A stretch of DNA of 64,000 nt, taken from positions 1,364,001 through 1,428,000 of the forward strand of contig CM121343.1 of the NCBI GenBank assembly GCA_051530055.1, in the 5' to 3' direction. The notes under the pieces were generated by a model that had not been told where the DNA came from, searched no databases, and saw only the letters and a program-made list of their open reading frames with translations. Of this stretch, positions 32,980 to 45,250 are shown in pieces. The DNA comes from Neoechinorhynchus agilis (Eukaryota > Acanthocephala). The translations under genes and the position numbers were made by a program. The first letter of the stretch is position 1; each line of letters begins with the position of its first letter.

Positions 32980-35900
32980 ATTTATGGCTAAATATCCGAA
33001 TACAAAACGCTCAAGGTGCTGCATTATCCGCTAAAGAAACGCCCCAGATAAAAAACGCTCAAAGAGCCGTATTACCTGTTAAAAAAAGATTCCAGATAAA
33101 AACGCTCAAAGAGTCGTATTATCAGTTTAAAAAGATTCCAGATAAAAAACGCTCAAAGAGTCGTATTATCAATTTAAAAAAGATTCCAGATAAAAACGCT
33201 CAAAGAGTCGTATTATCAGTTTAAAAAAGATTCCAGATAAAAAACGCTAAAAGAGCCGTATTACGGGTTAAAAAAAGATCTCAGATAAAAAACGCTAAAA
33301 GAGCAGTATTGTCCGTTAAGAAACGCCCCAGATAAAAAACGCTCAAAGAGTCGTATTATCCGTTTAAAAAAGATTCCAGATAAAAAACGCTCAAAGAGTC
33401 GTATTATCCGTTTAAAAAAGATTCCAGATAAAGAACGCTAAAAGGGCAGTATTATCCGTTTAAAAAAGATTCCAGATAAAAACGCTTAAAGAGCCGTATT
33501 ATCCGTTTAAAAAAGATTCCAGATAAAGAACGCTAAAAGAGCCGTATTACCTGTTAAAAAAGATTCCAGATAAAAACGCTTAAAGAGCCGTATTATCCGT
33601 TTAAAAAAGATTCCAGATAAAGAACGCTAAAAGAGCCGTATTACCTGTTTAAAAAGATTCCAGATAAAAACGCTCAAAAAGTCGTATTATCCGTTTAAAA
33701 AATATCTAGACAAAATGTACTTAATCGCCACATATTCGTAACTTTAAATTCATGATTAAATATCCACATAGAAAACGCTCAAAGAGCAGTATAATCCGTT
33801 TAAAAAAGATCTCAGATAAAAAAACACTAAAAGAGCAGTATTACCAGTTTAAAAAAGATTCCAGATAAAAAACGCTCAAAGAGTCGTATTATCCGTTTAA
33901 AAAAGATTCCAGATAAAAAACGCTATGAGAGTCGCATTATCCGTTTAAAAAAGATTATAGATAAAAAACGCTCAAAGAGTCGTATTATCCGTTCAAAAAA
34001 GATTCCATATAAAAAACGCCTAAAGAGTCGTATTATCCGTTTAAAAAATATCTCGACAAAATGTACTTAATCGCCACATATTCGTAACTTTAAATTTATG
34101 ATTAAATATCCACATAGAAAACTCTCAAAGAGCAGTATTATCCGTTTAAAAAAGATCTCAGATAAAAAAACGCTAAAAGAGCAGTATTATCCGTTAAAGA
34201 AACGCCCCAGATAAAAAACGCTCAAAGAGTCGCATTATCCGTTTAAAAAAGATTCCAGATAAAAAACGCCCAGAGTCGTATTATCCGTTTAAAAAAGATC
34301 TAAGATAAAAAACGCTCAGAGTCGTATTATCCGTTTAAAAAAGATTCCAGATAAAAAACGCTCAAAGAGTCGTATTATCCGTTTAAAAAAGATCTCAGAT
34401 AAAGAACGCTAAGAGAGCCCTATTACCTGCTAAAAAAAGATTCCAGATAAAAACGCTCAAAGAGTCGTATTATCCGTTTAAAAAAGATCTCAGATAAAAA
34501 AACGCTCAAAGAGTCGTATTATCCGTTTAAAAAAGATTCCAGATAAAAAACGCTAAAAGAGTCGTATTATCCGTTTAAAAAATATCTCGACAAAATGTAC
34601 TTAATCGCCACATATTCGTGACTTTAAATTTATGATTAAATATCAGATACAAAACGCTCAAAGAGCCGCATTATCCGTTTAAAAAACATCTCAGATAATA
34701 AACGTTCAAGAAGCCGCATTATCCGATTAAAAATAGCCCGATAAAAAATAGACTTAATCGCCACATATTCGTAACTTTAAATTTATGATTAAATATCAAC
34801 ATAGAAAACGCTCAAAGAGCAGTATTATCCGTTTAAAAAAGATCTCAGATAAAAAACGCTAAAAGAGTCGTATTATCCGTTTAAAAAATATCTCGACAAA
34901 ATGTACTTAATCGCAACATATTCGTAACTTTAAATTTATGATTAAATACCAGATACAAAACGCTCAAAGAGCCGCATTATCCGTTTAAAAATCTCAGATA
35001 AGAAACGTTCAAGAAGCCGCATTATCCGATTAAAAATACCCCGATAAAAAATAGACTTAATCGCCACATATTCGTAACTTTAAATTTATGGTTAAATATC
35101 CACATAGAAAACGCTCAAAGAGCAGTATTATCCGTTTAAAAAAGATCTCAGATAAAAAACGCTCAAAGAGTCGTATTATCCGTTTAAAAAAGATTCCAGA
35201 TAAAAAACGCTAAGAGTCGTATTATCCGTTTAAAAAATATCTCGACAAAATGTACTTAATCGCCACATATTCGTAACTTTAAATTTATGATTAAATACCA
35301 GATACAAAACCCTCAAAGAGCCGCATTATCCGTTTAAAAAACATCTCAGATAATAAACGTTCAAGAAGCCGCAATATCCGATTAAAAATACCCCGATAAA
35401 AAATAGACTTAATCGCCACATATTCGTAACTTTAAATTTATGGTTAAATATCCACATAGAAAACGCTCAAAGAGCAGTATTATCCGTTTAAAAAAGATCC
35501 GATAAAACGCTAAGAGTCGTATTATCCGTTTAAAAAAGATTCCAGATAAAAAACGCTAAGAGTCGTATTATCCGTTTAAAAAATATCTCGACAAAATGTA
35601 CTTAATCGCCACATATTCGTAACTTTAAATTTATGATTAAATACCAGATACAAAACGCTCAAAGAGCCGCATTATCCGTTTAAAAAACATCTCAGATAAG
35701 AAACGTTCAAGAAGCCGCATTATCCGATTAAAAATACCCCGATAAAAAAAAGACTTAATCGCCACATATTCGTAACTTTAAATTTATGGTTAAATATCCA
35801 CATAGAAAACGCTCAAAGAGCAGTATTATCCGTTTAAAAAAGATCTCAGATAAAAAACGCTAAAAGAGTCGTATTATCCGTTTAAAAAATATCTCGACAA

Positions 35901-38900
35901 AATGTACTTAATCGCAACATATTCGTAACTTTAAATTTATGATTAAATACCAGATACAAAACGCTCAAAGAGCCGCATTATCCGTTTAAAAAACATCTCA
36001 GATAAGAAACGTTCAAGAAGCCGCATTATCCGATTAAAAATAGCCCGATAAAAAATAGACTTAATCGCCACATATTCGTAACTTTAAATTTATGATTAAA
36101 TATCCACATAGAAAACGCTAAAAGAGTCGTATTATCCGTTTAAAAAATATCTCGACAAAATGTACTTAATCGCCACATATTCGTAACTTTAAATTTATGA
36201 TTAAATACCAGATACAAAACGCTCAAAGAGCCGCATTATCCGTTTAAAAAACATCTCAGATAAGAAACGTTCAAGAAGCCGCATTATCCGATTAAAAATA
36301 CCCCGATAAAAAATAGACTTAATCGCCACATATTCGTAACTTTAAATTTATGGTTAAATATCCACATAGAAAACGCTCAAAGAGCAGTATTATCCGTTTA
36401 AAAAAGATCTCAGATAAAAAACGCTCAAAGAGTCGTATTATCCGTTTAAAAAAGATTCCAGATAAAAAACGCTAAGAGTCGTATTATCCGTTTAAAAAAT
36501 ATCTCGACAAAATGTACTTAATCGCCACATATTCGTAACTTTAAATTTATGATTAAATACCAGATACAAAACGCTCAAAGAGCCGCATTATCCGTTTAAA
36601 AAACATCTCAGATAATAAACGTTCAAGAAGCCGCAATATCCGATTAAAAATACCCCGATAAAAAATAGACTTAATCGCCACATATTCGTAACTTTAAATT
36701 TATGGTTAAATATCCACATAGAAAACGCTCAAAGAGCAGTATTATCCGTTTAAAAAAGATCTCAGATAAAAAACGCTAAAAGAGTCGTATTATCCGTTTA
36801 AAAAAGATTCCAGATAAAAAACGCTAAGAGTCGTATTATCCGTTTAAAAAATATCTCGACAAAATGTACTTAATCGCCACATATTCGTAACTTTAAATTT
36901 ATGATTAAATACCAGACACAAAACCCTCAAAGAGCCGCATTATCCGTTTAAAAAACATCTCAGATAATAAACGTTCAAGAAGCCGCATTATCCGATTAAA
37001 AATACCCCGATAAAAAATAGACTTAATCGCCACATATTCGTAACTTTAAATTTATGGTTAAATATCCACATAGAAAACGCTAAAAGAGTCGTATTATCCG
37101 TTTAAAAAATATCTCGACAAAATGTACTTAATCGCCACATATTCGTAACTTTAAATTTATGATTAAATACCAGACACAAAACCCTCAAAGAGCCGCATTA
37201 TCCGTTTAAAAAACATCTCAGATAAGAAACGTTCAAGAAGCCGCATTATCCGATTAAAAATACCCCGATAAAAAATAGACTTAATCGCCACATATTCGTA
37301 ACTTTAAATTTATGGTTAAATATCCACATAGAAAACGCTCAAAGAGCAGTATTATCCGTTTAAAAAAGATCTCAGATAAAAAACGCTCAAAGAGTCGTAT
37401 TATCCGTTTAAAAAAGATTCCAGATAAAAAACGCTAAAAGAGTCGTATTATCCGTTTAAAAAATATCTCGACAAAATGTACTTAATCGCCACATATTCGT
37501 AACTTTAAATTTATGATTAAATACCAGACACAAAACCCTCAAAGAGCCGCATTATCCGTTTAAAAAACATCTCAGATAATAAACGTTCAAGAAGCCGCAT
37601 TATCCGATTAAAAATACCCCGATAAAAAATAGACTTAATCGCCACATATTCGTAACTTTAAATTTATGGTTAAATATCCACATAGAAAACGCTCAAAGAG
37701 CAGTATTATCCGTTTAAAAAAGATCTCAGATAAAAAACGCTAAGAGTCGTATTATCCGTTTAAAAGATTCCAGATAAAAAACGCTAAGAGTCGTATTATC
37801 CGTTTAAAAAATATCTCGACAAAATGTACTTAATCGCCACATATTCGTAACTTTAAATTTATGATTAAATACCAGATACAAAACGCTCAAAGAGCCGCAT
37901 TATCCGTTTAAAAAACATCTCAGATAATAAACGTTCAAGAAGCCGCATTATCCGATTAAAAATAGCCCGATAAAAAATAGACTTAATCGCCACATATTCG
38001 TAACTTTAAATTTATGGTTAAATATCCACATAGAAAACGCTCAAAGAGCAGTATTATCCGTTTAAAAAAGATCTCAGATAAAAAACGCTAAAGAGTCGTA
38101 TTATCCGTTTAAAAAATATCTCGACAAAATGTACTTAATCGCCACATATTCGTAACTTTAAATTTATGATTAAATACCAGATACAAAACGCTCAAAGAGC
38201 CGCATTATCCGTTTAAAAAACATCTCAGATAAGAAACGTTCAAGAAGCCGCATTATCCGATTAAAAATACCCCGATAAAAAATAGACTTAATCGCCACAT
38301 ATTCGTAACTTTAAATTTATGGTTAAATATCCACATAGAAAACGCTCAAAGAGCAGTATTATCCGTTTAAAAAAGATCTCAGATAAAAAACGCTCAAAGA
38401 GTCGTATTATCCGTTTAAAAAAGATTCCAGATAAAAAACGCTAAGAGTCGTATTATCCGTTTAAAAAATATCTCGACAAAATGTACTTAATCGCCACATA
38501 TTCGTAACTTTAAATTTATGATTAAATACCAGGCACAAAACCCTCAAAGAGCCGCATTATCCGTTTAAAAAACATCTCAGATAAGAAACGTTCAAGAAGC
38601 CGCAATATCCGATTAAAAATAGCCCGATAAAAAAAGACTTAATCGCCACATATTCGTAACTTTAAATTTATGATTAAATACCAGATACAAAACGCTCAAA
38701 GAGCCGCATTATCCGTTTAAATCTCAGATAAGAAACGTTCAAGAAGCCGCATTATCCGATTAAAAATACCCCGATAAAAAATGGACTTAATCGCCACATA
38801 TTCGTAACTTTAAATTTATGGTTAAATATCCACATAGAAAACGCTCAAAGAGCAGTATTATCCGTTTAAAAAGTCTCAGATAAAAAAGCTAAGAGTCGTA

Positions 38901-39500
38901 TTATCGTTTAAAAGATTCAGATAAAAACGCTAAGAGTCGTATTATCCGTTTAAAAAATATCTCGACAAATGTACTTAATCGCCACATATTCGTAACTTTA
39001 AATTTATGATTAAATACAGACAAAACCTCAAAGAGCGCATTATCCGTTTAAAAAACATCTCAGATAAGAAACGTTCAAGAAGCCGCATTATCCGATTAAA
39101 AATACCCCGATAAAAAATGGACTTAATCGCCACATATTCGTAACTTTAAATTTATGGTTAAATATCCACATAGAAAACGCTCAAAGAGCAGTATTATCCG
39201 TTTAAAAAAGATCTCAGATAAAAAACGCTCAAAGAGTCGTATTATCCGTTTAAAAAAGATTCCAGATAAAAAACGCTAAGAGTCGTATTATCCGTTTAAA
39301 AAATATCTCGACAAAATGTACTTAATCGCCACATATTCGTAACTTTAAATTTATGATTAAATACCAGACACAAAACCCTCAAAGAGCCGCATTATCCGTT
39401 TAAAAAACATCTCAGATAAGAAACGTTCAAGAAGCCGCATTATCCGATTAAAAATGCCCCGATAAAAAATAGACTTAATCGACACATACTCGTAACTTTA
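32980..39500. repeat. satellite array, 48-bp monomer with higher-order units
   Basis: The basic unit is about 48 bp (47-50): an A-run, CGCTCAAAGAGTCG, TATTATCCGTTTAAAAAA, then GATTCCAGAT or GATCTCAGAT. From about 33700 these are grouped in higher-order units of 250-360 bp. Each such unit has a spacer with CTCGACAAAATGTACTTAATCGC and CATATTCGTAACTTTAAATTTATG, the latter appearing twice per unit. Counted spacer starts include 33709, 34053, 34589, 34893, 35234, 35589, 36153, 36500, 36859, 37109, 37467, 37818, 38117, 38474, 38964 and 39309. The first 700 bp are simple monomers. No reading frame over 60 codons exists here. Whether it is centromeric is unknown. Confidence 0.95.
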
Positions 39501-39933
39501 AATATGCGATTAAATTTTCCGTGATTAAGGCGAACCAGTAATAATTCTGAAAGAATGTTAATTTTGATATAAATATCGATCCAATTAAACTCAAATGACG
39601 TCGTCAGTTCTGGAACCTCAATCATTGTTAAAGTGTTGAGGCAGGGTTACCTCCTTCGAATTATTTCAAATAAATCAAATATGTGATGACCGGGATTATT
39701 TTCATTAAAAGTATACTTTGATTAACCCGACGGATTTTCTTTGTCGATGATATGTTGGATTGTAACTAGTTTTGGAGCGTCGTTTCGTTGTTAAAGATAG
39801 CTATGATTGAAAATGTTGTTCTGTGTGATGTAAGATTTGCCCAGATAAACAATGACACAAATCTGAACAATAAACGAATCGCCGTGCTCTCATAGGTGAA
39901 TCGCTAAAGCGATCTTTAAGTTTGTTGTTCAGT

Positions 39934-40045
39934 CTCCCACGCAGTACAACGAGGCAATGCTGCTAGCGTGATAGCGACAGCCGAGGAAGGAGGGGAGCTC
40001 TAATTTTACGGACGGTGGTGATTGCACGTTTTGTACTTTAAAAAA
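39934..40045. repeat. dispersed repeat D, partial copy 3
   Basis: A 110-bp segment around CGCAGTACAACGAGGCAATG, GCGACAGCCGAGGAAGGAG and GGACGGTGGTGATTGCACG matches 5965-6075 with few changes. It is the only part of repeat D right of the satellite. From 40045 to 40480 no gene is seen. Confidence 0.8.
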
Positions 40046-40489
40046 ATCACTGCTCAACAAATTATAAAAATTGCGTTTTTTAAAAAAGATCTTTAAGCAG
40101 ATAAAACTCATGACACTAAAAAAATGTTAGATTCGTCAATTGACAATAATTATGTTTTGTTACTTGAGTTTGTATCGTGTCTTGGCAATTTCTAATTTTT
40201 CTTACAATATTTTAAGCGTAAATGACCCATCCGGTATATATACGAAATCGTGTTTGAAGATTTAATTGTTCATATCCTTTTTCTACGGGACCTAATAAAT
40301 TACTTCAATTTTTTCCAAAAGATTGGTAATCATTGTAGATACTTTTGAAAGTTCTCATAGTGCGGCAAAACGGTAGATAATGTTTCGGAATCTAAGAGAA
40401 TTTGAAATTCTGTGTGTGCTAATCCATTTAGAAAATGGTAGATTGGAGCATAGAAGTTTATTCACTGTACCTCACAAAACAAGAATTTC

Positions 40490-41615
40490 TCAGGTAGCAT
40501 TGGGGAGGGTCGAATCAGGCTTTAGTTTGTTTTTTCCACACAACGACTTGCCCTTGTTTGTTGGTTTGCAATTCGTTACTGATTTGCAAAGACAAATTTG
40601 TATAAGTCTTGTTCTATAGTAATCTGAGGCGAATACGTACAGAAATGGATTAAGGCAGTGATTGATGTAAATGAGCATTTTTGCGAAAACTGATATATAT
40701 TCTTCAATTGTGCTGGTCTCTCCTCCTTTGAGAACGGTATGTTTGAATAGAAGACATTGAGTGGGTAGCCAGCAGATAGCGAAACAGGAGATTATAGCGG
40801 ATACAAGGCAGGTAATGCGACCCTTTTTAATCCTGGCCTGGTTATTTCTGGTATGTTGGATAAGAAATATAACGATGGCACTATAAATGGCAACGATGAC
40901 GAACAAGGGAATGATATATCCCAGCGTAAGGAAGCATATCCACGCGATGGAGTTCAGAGTACTGGTGTTCAGGGTGCCGATGGGAGTGCAGTAATTGATG
41001 TGATGGAACGTGATTTTTCGATAGATCCACACGAACGGGGAAGCCGCGACCACCATTGACAGCCAAGTGATAGTAATGGATAAGAATATGACTTTCCGCG
41101 TACGGTATTTCCTTGTTTGAGTCTCAAAGACCACAATGCACAACCGGTCAATTGACATGAGAACCATGAAATAGACGGTTTTGACGAAATCTACATCCAC
41201 CTAGTGATTTCTCAAAATCGGCATATATGCTGACATAGGCAGTGAGGTGATTGAAGAAATTTGCGAATTTGCAAATGAGTTCAGGAAGTTCGTATGATTT
41301 CGCATGGTATTGGTACACGCTGTGAGGAATGCATATACATGAGAAGGTAAGATCGGTCAGAGCAAGCTGAGTTATAAGACTAGTTGTTGTAGATTGTAGC
41401 CGTTTTACCTCCTGAATAATGTACACGACTATCGCATTTTCAAGCACACTTAGTATCAACAATGCAATAAAGATGGTTGAAAATATTAAAGAGGTTTTGG
41501 CCTCCCAAGAAGTTCCATTGCTATTCAAACCTTCAGCACCATCTAAAACCGCCATTGTGTGATCGTTGCTTCCATTAAAGGTAAAACTGCGAAATCCTTC
41601 ACTGTAGTCGCCCAT
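40490..41615 (-). CDS. class A peptide G-protein-coupled receptor
   Basis: A seven-helix plasma-membrane receptor, probably for a neuropeptide. The N-terminus (residues 1-43) has NGS and NGT glycosylation sites. TM1 contains ENAIVVY (N1.50 context), TM2 LALTDLTF, TM3 begins at the disulphide Cys in LICKFANFF, and MSIDRL replaces the DRY box. TM6 has CFAICWLP and TM7 NHCLNPFLYVF (NPxxY variant). A cysteine-rich tail (ICLCKSVTNC) may be palmitoylated. The pattern is closest to galanin/allatostatin-A type receptors, from memory. Two exons are joined: 41615-41235 and 41200-40490 with a 34-nt GT-AG gap. That leaves TM3 about six residues too long, so this junction is doubtful. Ligand unknown. Confidence 0.75.
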
Positions 41616-41886
41616 TGATCAGGTCACATAATCTTTGAGAACATCTGAAGATTGTGCCCAAGTGTTGCAAACTCCACACTAATCATTTGCGATTATATAC
41701 CGGAAAAGCAAGTCTTTGTGTATCCATAATTAATGAAAAACTACTTTCAAAAATATGACAAGAATAAAGAATGTATCATCGAGAGGAAATCCTCCGGGAT
41801 GATAGAGTTGGAGATGTGGTTGTGTGATTATGATTCCCACCCCCGGGTGCACGCGTGTAAACTTTTTCGCTCCTATATAACTAAAA

Positions 41887-42173
41887 TGATTTCGAAAATA
41901 GTACTCCTTGGATTTACGTTGTATTTATTTACCACTTATCCACCGGTCGCTGGGTTCCACGGGTGTGCGAGGTTGCTGGAAGGGTGGGGGTCAGGTTTGA
42001 GATCACCCATCGGCCCCAAAAAGTGGGCTGGCCCTGGCCCTTCGAGTGCGGCTAAGCGCCTACGATGTGTGCAAGTCAGCCGAAAGGCTCCCAAAAAAAG
42101 GAATATAACCGAAAGGCTAAAAAGATGTCGCAAGACCAATCAATCTGAAGAACATAACCATGCGTATGTCTGA
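41887..42173 (+). CDS. possible small secreted protein
   Basis: A 95-residue frame starts MISKIVLLGFTLYLF and continues TTYPPVAG, a good signal peptide. It is followed by a Gly/Pro-rich stretch (GPKKWAGPGP), three Cys and basic pairs (KR, RK, KK). The frame also reads open upstream to 41733. It is oppositely oriented and 270 bp from the receptor gene. A TATATAA at 41873 is too close to act for this ATG. The region is GC-richer than its surroundings. I do not recognise a family; a peptide precursor is possible but unproven. Bases 42174-44040 hold no gene apart from the two repeat remnants listed. Confidence 0.35.
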
Positions 42174-43664
42174 CTGTAAGGATAAATCAACATAAAGTAA
42201 AAAATCACTTAAAGTAGTAGTGCAATCGTATTTCTGTATGAACATATCAAATTTTGCCCATCTTGTGGCGCTTAAGGCATAAATGGAAATAAATTACACA
42301 AATAACTTCAAAATTGTAATACAAAGAATCCAACGGGAAATAGCTAACAATGTTAATGAAATTTAAAAGACAACACATATTTTACGCTACCACGGGCGAT
42401 GTTTGTTTTTCCGTTGATATGAAATTCATTTTTATTGAAGGGAATTTGTAGGAAAGCAAAACAATTCTATTCATGGTAGGAAAAGGCACTTTCATATTTG
42501 GTAGAGTCACGCTTCCCAGGTAAAATCTTTGTTGTAGCAACAGGATGAAATTAGGAGCAAGAAGCTTTTGACTAGATCTTGGAAACTTGGGAATAAACGC
42601 CCATGTTCCGCGTTAGTAGACAATGACTATAATCAACGCAGTAAAATCTCGAGCATTCTACGATTCCAAGTACCATTATGTTGTTTAGATGCGATGTATA
42701 TATTCATTGAAATATGATCAAGAGTAGAAACACAACTTTGAGTCTCACGTCGTGTTAATGAAACTTAATGCATCTCCAAAGTAGCTATTCATATATCATT
42801 GTTGCTTGTCATAACTAATAAGATGTAAAAAGGTGAACGCTAAAAGGAAAAAATCCCAGTTGATCAATACCGTAATTATAGTTTAATGGAAGCAAATGGC
42901 AGTTACATATCCATAAATGGCTTTAATGCGTTTAAAAAAATGGAGAAAACCTTGCCGTTTAAAAAGAATAATAGTAACTAGGATCAGGGATTCACTTTAT
43001 TCCAAAAACGCTCGATTTTATCTTACAGACATGGTAAAAGTCTTAAAATCATCGTCTTTGCTGACAGTACAAGGAAAACTCAATTGAAAATCTTAAACCT
43101 TCCAGTCTACTACTTGCGCGTACGTGCCGGAAGGGATGCTTTTGGTTAGATCTATCAAAACTAAAATCTAATTCGTTATAGTTAGAAGCCAAATATAACG
43201 ACAAACCATTTCCTGCCATGTAAAGTTATCAAATTCGTTAATCACACGATTGACGGTACATCAGCGGAAGTGGACGCCTAAAGAGACGTGCAAAAGCACT
43301 CAATTGAATATTGTATTCGCCGCCTACTGCTTTTTGAAACTTGTTAGTCAGCTTCTACGACGATTATATATTATTTGAAGGAAATAATTGTGTTATGTCT
43401 TTCCTGTTACGTATTTAATTAAATAAGTGATTTTATTTTTACTCAAAAATTTTCAGGAATATCTTGGGTTTTCTTTATTGTCTTTATGGCGTCCGTAAAC
43501 GATAAATTTTCAAATACAATTCAGCGATCGGGTCTATGACCGACTCCGTTGGACGGCATTTGCCTATGGTCTTCAACCAACAAAATTAGATAATTGTAAA
43601 GATGTTATCCACGGATTGTTTTTGGTCAGGTGAAATAAAAAATAATTTAATTTTTATTAAAATG

Positions 43665-43780
43665 TCGATATGTGAGGAGAGAACGTAGTGCATGATTAGA
43701 ACTGTTATTTAAGTCTTCATCGGGTAAATAATTTTTATTAAAGACGTTTCGAACTTCGTCAGGAGTCTGGCGGTCCAGCG
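43665..43780 (-). mobile_element. half palindromic element, family 2 (GAAAC type)
   Basis: It contains GTCGATATGTGAGG, then GAACTGTTATTTAAGTCTTC, ATTAAAGACGTTTCGAACTTCGTCAGG. On the minus strand this reads GAAGTTC, GAAACGTC, so the GAAA of the core is intact. The CUGAUGA half is lost (CTCCTGACG) and there is no second arm. It is a truncated relative of the elements at 32.7, 45.1, 49.8, 52.8 and 58.7 kb. Confidence 0.55.
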
Positions 43781-43844
43781 TCCGGATGACATGTGAAGGA
43801 AATTAATAAAACTAATCCTTTTTAAAAAAATTCACTGATTAATT

Positions 43845-43905
43845 TCCCCGATATTTCACGTCGGATAATTCTGACATTTTCCCAAGATTTATCATTGCTT
43901 GTAAG
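43845..43905 (-). mobile_element. family 3 PLE-arm remnant
   Basis: CCCCGATATTTCACGTCGGATAATTCTGACATTTTC matches the arms of the GIY-YIG unit at 8.7-9.4 kb (GATATTTCGTCGGATAATTCTGACATTATC) with a small insertion. No coding part accompanies it. Confidence 0.6.
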
Positions 43906-44256
43906 TCTTTAAATAATAAATTAGTAAATTTTTGAATCCGGGAAGGGATGCCAAAACTAAGAAAAAGAAAGTATTTTTTTCATTTGTCTTTATTTGACCT
44001 GGCCAAAACCAAAAATGAGATAATCCAGTTAGAATTATCCTGAAGATCTAAGTGCCAAAGCCTAGCAACCAATATGCCACCAGCCAACTTGTCACCGATG
44101 ATGCCGCCTCTGCGGACACTTCAGCCATACGTACGGCCTATAATGCGTATAACCTTTCGAGCGTCATTTCATCCATAAACGAGCGCACGCGCGGACGCGG
44201 TCAACTGCCAATACTAGCGCTCGTCAGCTGTCGATTAAAATTCGGACTTCTTTACA

Positions 44257-44832
44257 ATGCCACATAGTACGTCTCCGGCTATCCTCGAGAAGGAGAATTT
44301 ACCCGTGAGGAGCTTGTCCTCGTTTATTAAATTTACGGGGCAATCTAAGTTCACTCAATCAGATAGGCAGCTTGAACCATTCAGTGACAGGACGAAGCAG
44401 GAGAAGGGATTAGTTGCTGAAGCCAAAAAAGGATTCAAGTCGCCGAAGCTTGGGCGACTCATTAGAACCAGTTTTAGTAAGCTCACAATCTCATCGCCAA
44501 ATCCATTTAAGCACAAGGAACCTTCTACTGCCCCTGCTATTATCGAAGATTTCAGCCCTTGTATCGTCGGTCAAGATATTGTTGAAGTATCTTCCCCCAC
44601 TCATGCAGTTATGGGGCCTTCGTCGTCTTTTGAAGAAACAATCAATAATACTGGCTTCTTTAGACGGCTGATTAGTCGGCGACCAACAAACAAATGGACG
44701 CTATTTCCTGTCGTGAGTCCATGCGAACCGGACACAGAAGTGTACTCTCGGTGTGACTTCACCCAGAATGATGAGGGTGTCAGTTCTTCGGATGCTGCAT
44801 TTAAACTTGATAAGCGATCCGCATTGGATTGA
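44257..44832 (+). CDS. Ser-rich protein of unknown function
   Basis: A 191-codon frame (ATG at 44257) encodes a Ser/Lys/Pro-rich, probably disordered, protein with basic patches (KKGFKSPKLGRL, RRLISRRP) and a short acidic C-terminal part ending KRSALD. An AATAAA at 44841-44846 follows the stop closely. An upstream frame (44052-44267, starting at a GTG) has many codons but no splice fits its phase, so the 5' end is uncertain. I recognise no domain. It is one of only two plus-strand genes proposed right of the satellite. Confidence 0.4.
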   Translation: MPHSTSPAILEKENLPVRSLSSFIKFTGQSKFTQSDRQLEPFSDRTKQEKGLVAEAKKGFKSPKLGRLIRTSFSKLTISSPNPFKHKEPSTAPAIIEDFSPCIVGQDIVEVSSPTHAVMGPSSSFEETINNTGFFRRLISRRPTNKWTLFPVVSPCEPDTEVYSRCDFTQNDEGVSSSDAAFKLDKRSALD

Positions 44833-45064
44833 ATTTCATCAATAAAGATTATGCGACAGTCTCGTGGGAATTCAATAAGAAGAGTTCGAAAAACATCCAC
44901 ACCACCGCTCTGGATCACTCGGTTGCCGTCCTGATGTAACGGTCGAACGGAAGGATGCAGCGCTTCCCCGGTGCACAGCCAGGCTTGTTATGTAGCATTG
45001 CTTTAGTTTCGATGTAATTTTGATTAGCTGGAATCCAACACTTTTATTGGTCTTCAGACCTATA

Positions 45065-45250
45065 AGTGAGGCGGTACCGGGTTATGTAATTAGAATTATT
45101 GTTTAAAGTCTTCACACCGTAAATAATTTTTATTAAAGACGTTCTGTGAACTTCGGCGGGTTCATCATCAGTTTGTTTATTGCATTTTAATAATTAACAA
45201 ACTAATGATAAATACGTCGAGCTTCTCTTTATCGGGTGAAGACTTCTAAA
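45065..45250. mobile_element. palindromic element, family 2
   Basis: The left part reads GCGGTACCGGGTTATGTAATT, AGAATTATTGTTTAAAGTC, ATTAAAGACGTTCTGTGAAC, GGGTTCATCATCAGTT. The right arm is decayed (AACAAACTAATGATAAATACG ... GGGTGAAGACTTC). The minus-strand core is CTGATGA, T, GAACCC ... GTTCACAGAACGTC, that is, the CA-insertion type. It lies between the Ser-rich gene and mig-15. Bases 45250-45930 hold no gene. Confidence 0.65.

Noticed and set aside
32980-39500. CRISPR-like array
   Set aside because: Repeats are tandem and contiguous without unique spacers, and the neighbours are animal genes.
44601-44918. 105-codon minus-strand frame opposite the Ser-rich gene
   Set aside because: It lies almost wholly antisense to the 191-codon plus frame that has a closely following AATAAA. 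No motif is visible in it.
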